From assembly GCA_905200945.1 (NCBI GenBank), contig CAJKMG010000009.1:1-64000 (forward strand): a stretch of DNA of 64,000 nt, in the 5' to 3' direction. The DNA comes from an uncultured Akkermansia sp. (GTDB lineage: Bacteria; Verrucomicrobiota; Verrucomicrobiia; Verrucomicrobiales; Akkermansiaceae). A program made the translations under genes and the position numbers. Positions 1-7,884 of the stretch are shown here, piece by piece. Below the pieces are notes generated by a model, which saw only the letters and a list, made by a program, of their open reading frames with translations, did no database searches and had not been told where the DNA came from. The stretch's first letter is position 1. The number at the start of each line of letters is the position of its first letter.

Positions 1-266
1 GGCCCTCTGCTGCCCAAAAATCCCACAGGTGCGCCCAAGGGTCGGACTGGATAGGCCAAAAACAAAACAGCGGCAAGAAAAAAGAATACGCCGTCCCCAC
101 GGAAACCATGGCCCTTCTTCCCCTCGTCCCCTCCCGTGAAACGCCTCATCCTCTCCTCAAATCTGTAAAAACGCGCCAAATGTTTCCGAAAGCCCTCTCC
201 GCTGTCCGGAGCCGGAAAAGAACGGAACGCGAGCAATAGGGCCTTTTTTATGCGATTTCAGCGGAA

Positions 267-324
267 TTTTGCAAGGCTAGGCCCCACGCGCGCGCACGCG
301 TTTTACAATATTAGCCTTGCAAAA
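267..324. repeat. 13-bp perfect inverted repeat enclosing an alternating CG tract
   Basis: TTTTGCAAGGCTA at 267-279 is repeated in exact reverse complement at 312-324. The 32 bases between the arms contain a 17-base strictly alternating pyrimidine-purine run at 285-301, mostly CG steps. Such a run is a classic Z-DNA-prone sequence, and the repeat could extrude as a cruciform or fold in RNA. It lies 30 bases before gyrB, whose expression responds to supercoiling in other bacteria. A regulatory role is inference. Confidence 0.6.
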
Positions 325-347
325 AATTAAGATAAGCGTAGTATATT
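317..347 (+). promoter_or_regulatory. Candidate gyrB promoter close to the start codon
   Basis: TTGCAA at 317-322 and TATATT at 342-347 resemble -35 and -10 boxes with a long 19-base spacer. The -10-like box ends only six bases before the gyrB ATG, so if it is used the transcript would be leaderless or nearly so. A second -10-like hexamer, TACAAT, lies at 304-309 without a good -35 partner and would give a normal leader. Neither is certain. Confidence 0.3.
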
Positions 348-353
348 TCGGTT

Positions 354-2912
354 ATGTCCGAAGATACCAACGAGGTTGTTGAAACCACCGTTTCCACGAC
401 GGCGCAGCATGAATACGGCGCCGCGCAGATTGACAAACTGGAAGGCCTGGAGGCCGTGCGGAAGCGGCCCGGCATGTACATCGGGGACCCTGACGAACGA
501 GGCTTGCACCATTGCGTATTTGAAGTGCTGGACAACTCCATTGACGAGCATCTGGCCGGCTATTGCAGCAAGATTGACATTGTCATTCATGTGGACGGTT
601 CCATTTCCATCGTAGATAACGGGCGCGGCATTCCGGTGGATATCCACCCGAAGTTCGGCATTCCCGCCGTGGAGCTGGTTCTGACCAACCTGCACGCGGG
701 CGGCAAATTCGGTCAGGGTGCGTACAAGTACTCCGGCGGCCTGCACGGTGTGGGCGCCAAATGCGTGAATGCCCTGTCCGACTGGTTCAAGGCGGAAGTG
801 CGCCGGGACGGCAAGCGCTATCAGATCAAATTTGAGCGAGGCAAGACGGTGGAACCCCTCCGCACTGTAGGTTCCTGTGCCTGTGAAGTCACGGGAACCA
901 CGATCACGTTTTTCCCGGACGCCACCATTTTCACGGATACCACGGAGTTCAAGTTTGACCGCCTGACGACGCGTCTGCGGGAACTGGCTTTCCTGAATCC
1001 CGGCCTGGTCATTGAACTGATTGACGAGCGTGAAGCTCCGGCGCGCCGGGAAACGTTCTTCTATAAGGACGGCATTGTGGAGTTCGTTCGTCAGCTGGGC
1101 ACGAACAAGGAAGTGATCAACGAGGACCCCATTTCCATTTCCGGCGTCCGGAAGGTGGAAGTGGAGTACGACGGCAAGAAGATGGAGGACGATGTTCTGG
1201 TGGACGTTGTGTTCCAGTACAACAACACGTATGAAACGAACATCCTTTGCTTTGCCAACTCCATTTACAACGGGGACGGGGGAACGCACCTTTCCGGGTT
1301 CCGCGGCGCCCTGACGCGCGTCATCAACGGTTACGCGAAGGCCAACGGCCTGCTGAAGGAAAAAGATCCCTCCCTGAGCGGCGAAGATGTTCGTGAAGGC
1401 CTGGTGGCGGTCATTTCCGTCAAGATGCCCAACCCGCGTTTCTCCTCCCAGACGAAGGACAAGCTGGTGAATACGGAGATTGAAGGCGTGGTGGGCAACG
1501 TCGTGTACGAGGAAATCAAGACGTACTTTGAAGAAAACCCGGCGATGGCCAAGAAGATCATTGAGAAGAGCATCACGGCCGCTCGTGCCCGGGAAGCCGC
1601 CCGCAAGGCGCGCGAAACAGTCCGCAAGAGCGCCCTCTCCATCGGCGGTCTGCCCGGCAAACTGGCAGACTGCTCCGACCGGGATCCCGCGAAGTGCGAG
1701 CTGTTCATTGTGGAAGGTGACTCCGCAGGCGGTTCCGCCAAGATGGGGCGCGACCGCCGCACGCAGGCTATCCTGCCCCTGCGCGGGAAAGTGCTGAACG
1801 TGGAAAAGGCCCGCCTGGACAAAGCCCTGGGAAGCAAGGAAATCCAGAACATGATTACGGCCATCGGCGCCGGAATCGGGGAAGGGGACGATGAAGCCTC
1901 CTTCAAACTGGACCGCGTGCGCTACCACAAAATCATCATCATGACTGATGCTGACGTGGACGGCGCCCACATCCGCACCCTTCTTCTCACTTTCTTCTGC
2001 CGCCACATGCCGCAGCTGGTGCGCGCCGGGTATCTGTACATCGCCCAGGCGCCCCTGTACCGCATCATCCGCAGGAAAAAGGAAGAGTACGTGCAGGATG
2101 ACGTGGCCCTGAACCGCAAACTGATTGAACTGGCCGTCAATGACGTGACCCTGCGTTTCGCGGACGGTTCCCGTTCCTTCTCTCCCGAAGAGCTCTCCGC
2201 CATTCTGGAAACGCTGGTCAACCTCCAGCGTTATACGGAATCCATGCAGGCGCAGGGCGGTTCCCTGGAAGACCTGCTCAGCCACCGGGAGGCCAACGGG
2301 GAATTCCCGGAATTCCTGGTGAAGGTGCGCTGCGGCAATGAAGAGGAAATACTCTTCTTCCATGACATGGAGGCCCTGACTGCCTTTTCCGAGGAAAACA
2401 GGGACCTTTTCATCTTCGGCATGCCCTCGGAAGAGGAGCTGCTGGAAAATCCGCTTCCGGAACGGGAGGGGCCCAGCCGCCGTTCCATCACCCATGAACT
2501 GCATGAAGCCAAAGCCATCACGCGGGCCCTGGCCCGGCTGGCGGAACTGGGCATTCCGGGGAATATGATTGTCTCCATGGACACGCCCCTGTTTGAACTG
2601 GTGGAGGGTGAGGGGGACAAGGAAAAAGTAACTCCCCTGTTCTCCGTCATGGACATTCTGGAATCCGTCATCTCCATCGGCAAGCGCGGGGTGGAAATCA
2701 CGCGATTCAAAGGGTTGGGTGAAATGGATGCCAAGGACCTGTTCAAGACGACGATGGACCCGGAACGGCGCGAGCTGCTCCGTGTCATCCTGAACGACGA
2801 CAACGCCGTCAGGGCCGATGAAATGTTCACCATCCTGATGGGGGATGTGGTGGAACCCCGCAAGAATTACATCGTGGACCATGCCCTCAATGTCCGCAAC
2901 CTTGACATTTAA
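354..2912 (+). CDS. gyrB: DNA gyrase subunit B
   Basis: This is the ATPase subunit of the type II topoisomerase that introduces negative supercoils, acting as A2B2 with the product of the next gene. Visible features are the GHKL ATP site (EVLDNSIDEH, Glu57 and Asn61), the GGLHGVG loop, the TOPRIM motif EGDSAGGSAK and the metal-binding DADVDGAHIR. At 852 residues it is slightly longer than E. coli GyrB (804). The extra length is a segment of about 180 residues between the TOPRIM core and ITRFKGLGEM, in the place where Gram-negative GyrBs carry their insert. The ATG at 354 has no clear Shine-Dalgarno sequence. gyrA follows 23 bases downstream, which indicates one transcript. Identity is very secure. 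Confidence 0.97.
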   Translation: MSEDTNEVVETTVSTTAQHEYGAAQIDKLEGLEAVRKRPGMYIGDPDERGLHHCVFEVLDNSIDEHLAGYCSKIDIVIHVDGSISIVDNGRGIPVDIHPKFGIPAVELVLTNLHAGGKFGQGAYKYSGGLHGVGAKCVNALSDWFKAEVRRDGKRYQIKFERGKTVEPLRTVGSCACEVTGTTITFFPDATIFTDTTEFKFDRLTTRLRELAFLNPGLVIELIDEREAPARRETFFYKDGIVEFVRQLGTNKEVINEDPISISGVRKVEVEYDGKKMEDDVLVDVVFQYNNTYETNILCFANSIYNGDGGTHLSGFRGALTRVINGYAKANGLLKEKDPSLSGEDVREGLVAVISVKMPNPRFSSQTKDKLVNTEIEGVVGNVVYEEIKTYFEENPAMAKKIIEKSITAARAREAARKARETVRKSALSIGGLPGKLADCSDRDPAKCELFIVEGDSAGGSAKMGRDRRTQAILPLRGKVLNVEKARLDKALGSKEIQNMITAIGAGIGEGDDEASFKLDRVRYHKIIIMTDADVDGAHIRTLLLTFFCRHMPQLVRAGYLYIAQAPLYRIIRRKKEEYVQDDVALNRKLIELAVNDVTLRFADGSRSFSPEELSAILETLVNLQRYTESMQAQGGSLEDLLSHREANGEFPEFLVKVRCGNEEEILFFHDMEALTAFSEENRDLFIFGMPSEEELLENPLPEREGPSRRSITHELHEAKAITRALARLAELGIPGNMIVSMDTPLFELVEGEGDKEKVTPLFSVMDILESVISIGKRGVEITRFKGLGEMDAKDLFKTTMDPERRELLRVILNDDNAVRADEMFTILMGDVVEPRKNYIVDHALNVRNLDI

Positions 2913-2935
2913 CCCCCGCACTCTCTTTCAGCACC

Positions 2936-5557
2936 ATGGAAAATAATAGAATCAAACCGGTGGATGTAGCCAGTGAGCTCTCCACTTCTTTCCTGGACTA
3001 CTCCATGTCCGTCATCATCTCCCGCGCCCTGCCGGACGTGAGAGACGGCCTCAAGCCTTCCCAGCGGCGCATCCTGTACGCCATGAAGGAACTCAATCTG
3101 TCCCCCGGGGGCAAGACCCGCAAATGCTCCAAAATCGTGGGCGACACGATGGGTAATTACCACCCCCACGGGGATGCCGCCATTTACGGCACCCTGGTGA
3201 ACATGGCGCAGGACTGGTCCATGCGGGATATTCTCGTGATCGGCCAGGGCAACTTCGGCACGCCGGACGGAGACCCCCCCGCCGCCGCCCGATACACGGA
3301 AGCCAAGCTCTCCGGCATGGGCGTGGCCCTGATGGCGGATCTGGATAAGGATACCGTGGACTTTGTTCCCACATACGACAATGAACACACGGAACCTACC
3401 GTGTTCCCCTCCGCTTTCCCGAACCTGCTGGTGAACGGCGGCACGGGGATTGCCGTGGGGATGGCCACCAACATGCCTCCGCACAACCTGGGGGAAGTGG
3501 TGGACGGCATCTGCGCCGTGATTGACAATCCCCACATGACGGTGGATGAGCTGCGCCAGTACATCAAGGGGCCGGATTTTCCCACCGGAGGCGACGTGCT
3601 GGGCTTTTCAGGCATTGACAGCTACTTCCGCACCGGGCGCGGCTCCGTGCGCATCCGCGGCAAGATAGACATGGAAGTAACGGATTCCGGCAAGGACCTT
3701 CTCATCATCCGGGAAGTGCCGTTCGGCGTGAACCGCGCCGCCCTCCAGGAACGCATCGCGGAACTGTACAAGGATAAAATTCTGACGGACATTTCCGGCA
3801 TCCGGGACCTTTCCGACGAGAAAACCTGCATTGAAATCGAGCTGAAGCGGGATGCCCGCCCGCAGGTGGTCATGAACCAGCTTTACAAGCTCACCTCCAT
3901 GGAAACTTCCTTTGCGGTGAACATGCTGGCGATTCATGACAACCGCCCCAAGACGCTCGCCATGATGGACGCCATCAACTTCTACATCGAGCACCGCCGC
4001 GAGGTGGTCGTGCGCCGCACGCGCTACCTGCTGGGGGACGCGGAGAAGGATGCCGAGCGCCTGGAAGCTTTCCTGCTGGCCCTGCACCACATGGATGACT
4101 TCATTTCCATTATCCGGGATTCCAAAAACAGGGATGAAGCCCGTGAACGCCTGCAGAACTACACCTTCTCCACGCAGACGGCGGAAAGCCTGGGCATCCT
4201 GATCCGTTCCCAGGCCTCCATCCAGGGGGATCGCTACGTCTTCACGGAACGCCAGGTGAACTCCATCCTGGACCTGCGCCTGTACCAGCTGACCGCTTTG
4301 GAAAACGACAAGATTTCCGGGGAATACGCGGAGCTGCTGGTCCGCATCAAGGACTACCTGGATATTCTGGCGAACGAATCCCGCGTGCTGGGCATCGTGA
4401 AGGACGAACTGAAGGCAATTAAGGACAAGTACGCCACGCCGCGCGTCACGCGCATTATTCCCTTCTCCGGGGATATGGCCATTGAGGATCTCATCCCGAA
4501 TGACACGATGATCGTCACCATCACGCACAGCGGCTACATCAAGCGCACCAACTCCGCGGAATACCGCGTGCAGGCGCGCGGGGGCAAGGGCGTGAAGGCA
4601 GCCACTACCAGGGGGGCCAAAAAGGACGCGGAGGCGGACTTTATCGAACACCTGTTCGCCGCCCAGAACCACGACTACCTGATGTTCTTTACGAACACCG
4701 GGCGCGTGTACGTGGATCGCGTGTATGAGATTGACGAGGCGGCGCGCAGCGCGCAGGGCCGCAATATCAAGAACCTGCTGGATCTCCAGCCGGAAGAAGC
4801 CATCGCGGCCATCCTGCGCCTGGAACGCCGGGTGGATGAAAAAGGCAATGACATTACCTTTGCGGAAGGCAGCGGCAATGTTGTTTTCGCCACGAAGGAC
4901 GGCACGGTGAAGAAAACCAGCCTGAACGATTTCGCCAACTACCGCAAGGCCGGCATCATCGCCATTAATCTGGAGGAAGGCAACAGTCTGGTGAACGCGG
5001 AACTTACCAGCGGGGCCGATGAAATCGTGCTCGTCACGCATGACGGCATGAGCATCCGCTTCCCGGAAGAAGATCTGCGTACGCAGGGCCGCAACACCAT
5101 CGGCGTCCGCGGCATCCGCCCGCGGGCGGGGGACTATGTGGTGGCCCTGGCCATTGTGGACCCGCAGAAAACCCTGCTGGTGGCTTCTGAAAACGGCCTC
5201 GGCAAGCGCACTTCCTTTGACGAATACCGCACGCAGGGCCGCGGCGGCACCGGCATCAAGACCATGAACTGCACGGACAAGACCGGCAAGGTGGTTTCCG
5301 CCACGGTCGTGTCCGACGAAGACGAGCTGATGCTGATGACCACGGCAGGACAATCCGTCCGCATCAAGGTGGCGACCGTGCGTGAAACGGGCCGCGCCAC
5401 CCAGGGCGTGAAGCTCATGACGCTGAATGAGGGCGAATCCATCCAGGACATTTCCATCGTCATTCCCGATGATGAAGATGAAGAAGCCCCGGCGGAAACG
5501 GAAGACGCGGGAGCCGGGGAAGTGCCCGGTGAAATGGAGACTCCGGCGGAAGAATAA
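2936..5557 (+). CDS. gyrA: DNA gyrase subunit A
   Basis: This is the DNA breakage-reunion subunit of gyrase. The catalytic tyrosine is Tyr120 in AARYTEAKL. The C-terminal half has beta-pinwheel repeats with a GyrA-box-like QARGGKG near residue 540, which separates it from ParC. The tail is acidic, as in many GyrAs. In the quinolone-resistance region the motif reads HPHGDAAIYG: Ala81 and Gly85 stand where E. coli has Ser83 and Asp87. Both are positions where substitutions reduce fluoroquinolone binding. The gene directly follows gyrB. At 873 residues the length is normal. Confidence 0.97.
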   Translation: MENNRIKPVDVASELSTSFLDYSMSVIISRALPDVRDGLKPSQRRILYAMKELNLSPGGKTRKCSKIVGDTMGNYHPHGDAAIYGTLVNMAQDWSMRDILVIGQGNFGTPDGDPPAAARYTEAKLSGMGVALMADLDKDTVDFVPTYDNEHTEPTVFPSAFPNLLVNGGTGIAVGMATNMPPHNLGEVVDGICAVIDNPHMTVDELRQYIKGPDFPTGGDVLGFSGIDSYFRTGRGSVRIRGKIDMEVTDSGKDLLIIREVPFGVNRAALQERIAELYKDKILTDISGIRDLSDEKTCIEIELKRDARPQVVMNQLYKLTSMETSFAVNMLAIHDNRPKTLAMMDAINFYIEHRREVVVRRTRYLLGDAEKDAERLEAFLLALHHMDDFISIIRDSKNRDEARERLQNYTFSTQTAESLGILIRSQASIQGDRYVFTERQVNSILDLRLYQLTALENDKISGEYAELLVRIKDYLDILANESRVLGIVKDELKAIKDKYATPRVTRIIPFSGDMAIEDLIPNDTMIVTITHSGYIKRTNSAEYRVQARGGKGVKAATTRGAKKDAEADFIEHLFAAQNHDYLMFFTNTGRVYVDRVYEIDEAARSAQGRNIKNLLDLQPEEAIAAILRLERRVDEKGNDITFAEGSGNVVFATKDGTVKKTSLNDFANYRKAGIIAINLEEGNSLVNAELTSGADEIVLVTHDGMSIRFPEEDLRTQGRNTIGVRGIRPRAGDYVVALAIVDPQKTLLVASENGLGKRTSFDEYRTQGRGGTGIKTMNCTDKTGKVVSATVVSDEDELMLMTTAGQSVRIKVATVRETGRATQGVKLMTLNEGESIQDISIVIPDDEDEEAPAETEDAGAGEVPGEMETPAEE

Positions 5558-5583
5558 TATTCAGGTTTTCCTGCTCCGGCGCC

Positions 5584-6249
5584 ATGCCGGAGCAGGGTGC
5601 TTCATGGGCCGTTTTTATGGAAGACCCCCTTTCATTGGAGCAATGTGCCGGACGTCTGGAACGGCGCGGATTCCGGAGCTTTGTAGTGCCGGGCCTGAAG
5701 GAGGCTGCGGAGGTGATGCGCGACCTGGTGCGGGAGTTCAGTCCGTCGTCCGCTTCCTATGGGGATTCCATGACCCTGAAGGCTGCGGGCATTCTTGATG
5801 ACCTGCGCTCTAATCCGGATATTCAGTTCTATGACGGTTTTGTTCCGGGCATGGAGCGGGAGGAAAAATGGGAGATCCGCCGCCGGGGCATGACGGCGGA
5901 CCTGTTTTTAACCGGCGTTAATGCCGTCAGCATGGAAGGGACCCTGCACTGGGTGGACATGGTGGGCAACCGTGTGGCTCCGGTGGCATTCGGACCCCGG
6001 TATGTCATTCTTCTGGCCGGTTCCAACAAGCTGGTGGCCACGCCGGCAGAGGCCCGGGAACGCATCCGCCGCATTGCGCCCCTGAACGCCAGGCGGCATG
6101 AAGGGTTCAGGACTCCCTGCATGCACACCGGAATTTGCGCGGATTGCAATTCCCCGGACCGCCTGTGCAACATCCACATGTCCCTTGTTAAATGCTTTCC
6201 CAAAGGAAGAATTTCCGTCATTCTGACGGAAGAACCCGGAGGACTTTGA
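5584..6249 (+). CDS. LUD-domain protein (LutC/YkgG-like)
   Basis: The 221-residue protein matches the LUD (DUF162) family: an N-terminal helical part, a central GD(S/T)-type stretch (YGDSMTLKAAGI), TGVNAVSMEGTLHW, and a cysteine-bearing C-terminus (CMHTGICADCNSPDRLC). In the lactate-utilisation operon LutABC, LutC is of this family, but lutA and lutB are absent here, so a lactate role should not be assumed. Stand-alone members with this cysteine-rich end are common and uncharacterised. The start at 5584 is the first in-frame ATG; an alternative ATG lies at 5617. The gene ends 3 bases before the U32 peptidase start, so the two are probably cotranscribed. Confidence 0.8.
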   Translation: MPEQGASWAVFMEDPLSLEQCAGRLERRGFRSFVVPGLKEAAEVMRDLVREFSPSSASYGDSMTLKAAGILDDLRSNPDIQFYDGFVPGMEREEKWEIRRRGMTADLFLTGVNAVSMEGTLHWVDMVGNRVAPVAFGPRYVILLAGSNKLVATPAEARERIRRIAPLNARRHEGFRTPCMHTGICADCNSPDRLCNIHMSLVKCFPKGRISVILTEEPGGL

Positions 6250-6252
6250 CTC

Positions 6253-7524
6253 ATGCCTTTTCAAAACCGGATAGAAATCATGGCCCCGGCGGGGTCGTTT
6301 GAATCCCTGGCGGCCGCCTTGCAGGGCGGTGCGGACTCCGTGTACTTCGGCGTAGGCAAACTGAACATGCGTTCCCGCGCCACGGTCAATTTTTCGGAAG
6401 AAGATTTGCCGGAAATCGTCGCGCGCTGCCATGAGGCGGGAGCCAAAGCCTATCTGACGCTGAATATCATCGTGTACGATGAAGAGCTGGAAGCGGTGCA
6501 TGCCCTGTGCTCCGCTGCCCGGAAGGCCGGTGTGGATGCCGTCATCGCTTCCGACCTGGCGGTGATTTCTTATGCGCGTTCCATTGGGCTGGAAGTCCAT
6601 ATGTCCGTGCAGGCCAACGTCTGCAACATGGCCTCCGTCAGATTTTACGCGCAGTACGCGGATGTGGTGGTGCTGGCCCGGGAACTCACCCTGGCGCAAA
6701 TCAGGCACATTATTGAATCCATCCGGAAGGAGGGCGTGAAAGGCCCCTCCGGGGAGCTGCTGCGGGTGGAAATTTTCGCCCACGGGGCGTTATGCGTGGC
6801 CGTGTCCGGCAAGTGCCACATGAGCCTGGCGGCCTACAACTCTTCCGCCAACCGGGGGGCCTGCTTCCAGAATTGCCGCCGCGCCTACCGCGTGACGGAC
6901 GAGGAAACGGGCAATGAGCTGGTGATAGACAATAAATACGTGATGTCTCCCAAGGACCTGTGCACCATTCCGGTGCTGGACCAGCTTCTGGACGCGGGCG
7001 TTTCCGTACTGAAGCTGGAAGGGCGCGGACGTTCCTCGGATTACGTCAGGACGGTCACCTCCGTGTACCGGGAGGCCGCGCGGGCGTGTCAGGACGGAAC
7101 CTTTTCCGCGGACAGGGCGGAAGCGTGGATGAAACGGCTGGAATCCGTCTTCAACCGGGGATTCTGGCAGGGCGGGTATTACCTGGGCGTGAAGTGGGGG
7201 GAATGGAGCGGTTCCGCCAACAGCCGCGCTGCCCTGTTGAAGATCCACATTGCCAGAGTAGAAAACTTCTATAAGAAGAACGGGGTGGCGGCCCTGTTCC
7301 TGGAAGCCGGCGGCCTGTCCGCGGGGCAGACCATCCTCATAGCAGGCCCCACTACGGGAGCCGTCCGCATGGAAGTGGAAGCCATGCGGAGGGAGACGGC
7401 AGAGGGAATGGAACCTGTAGAAGCCGCTCAAAAGGGGGAAACCGTCTATCTGGCGGTTCCCGAACAGGTGCGCCGCCGGGACAAAGTGTACCTGCTGCGC
7501 CCCCGGATGCTGGAGGATGCCTGA
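6253..7524 (+). CDS. Peptidase U32 family protein
   Basis: The 423-residue product shows the U32 family layout: an N-terminal TIM-barrel-like half starting EIMAPAGSFESLAAALQGGAD, then LTLNIIVYDEEL, the signature region EIFAHGALCVAVSGKCHMS, then CFQNCRRAYRV, and KLEGRGRSSDYV. U32 proteins include collagenase-like PrtC and the tRNA/rRNA hydroxylation proteins TrhP and RlhA; most are not proven proteases. The four cysteines in the central region fit the iron-sulfur-type RNA-modification branch. I cannot tell which substrate applies. It follows the LUD gene with 3 bases between them. Confidence 0.85.
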   Translation: MPFQNRIEIMAPAGSFESLAAALQGGADSVYFGVGKLNMRSRATVNFSEEDLPEIVARCHEAGAKAYLTLNIIVYDEELEAVHALCSAARKAGVDAVIASDLAVISYARSIGLEVHMSVQANVCNMASVRFYAQYADVVVLARELTLAQIRHIIESIRKEGVKGPSGELLRVEIFAHGALCVAVSGKCHMSLAAYNSSANRGACFQNCRRAYRVTDEETGNELVIDNKYVMSPKDLCTIPVLDQLLDAGVSVLKLEGRGRSSDYVRTVTSVYREAARACQDGTFSADRAEAWMKRLESVFNRGFWQGGYYLGVKWGEWSGSANSRAALLKIHIARVENFYKKNGVAALFLEAGGLSAGQTILIAGPTTGAVRMEVEAMRRETAEGMEPVEAAQKGETVYLAVPEQVRRRDKVYLLRPRMLEDA

Positions 7525-7884
7525 ATGCCCGGTTGTCTCTTTTTTCCTGTGCCTGTCTTTTCCAAAGACCGGAAATCGACGGCAGAATGATTTTTATTTT
7601 CCCGTTTCCTGCCCGGCTGGGCGCGGCGGGGCGTCCTGTTTCAGCAGAGGGGGGAACTGGTTGAGCAGCCGAGCCTCCTCGTTGATTTTTATTCTTCCCG
7701 GTTTTATTTCCGCGATGTTTTCAGCAGGGACCTTTTGAAATTCACGTTTGACTTCCGGTTTAGAAATTCGAATCAGTTAAGTTATTTATTCATTATCTGT
7801 TGTTTGGGATAAAAATGTTGGAAAGTGATTTTCCAATTGAATGAAAAAGAATTTCCTTGGCGTATTATTTTAAAACCATACGCC
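7525..7884. other. Intergenic region, no gene recognised
   Basis: These 360 bases separate the U32 peptidase from the exported haem protein. The right half is AT-rich and probably carries the promoter of the downstream operon. TTGACT at 7748-7753 is a possible -35 box, but no convincing -10 box sits at the right distance. No RNA gene or strong terminator hairpin was recognised. Confidence 0.5.

Larger units (their letters stand above)
1..353. other. Intergenic region upstream of gyrB
   Basis: No convincing coding sequence is seen in the first 353 bases. The left part is mixed and partly pyrimidine-rich. The right part, from about 267, holds an inverted repeat, an alternating CG tract and promoter-like sequence, which are listed separately. 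The end of any gene lying to the left cannot be judged from this window. Confidence 0.6.

Noticed and set aside
327..2921. Long open frame on the - strand opposite gyrB (about 864 codons); similar ones opposite pstC, alaS and others
   Set aside because: High-GC genes produce long antisense frames through codon-position bias. The + strand protein is clearly GyrB, and the antisense product has repetitive His/Gln/Gly-rich composition with no family.
5584..6249. Lactate-utilisation operon lutABC
   Set aside because: Only a LutC-like LUD protein is present; the neighbours are gyrA and a U32 peptidase, so the pathway name is not supported.
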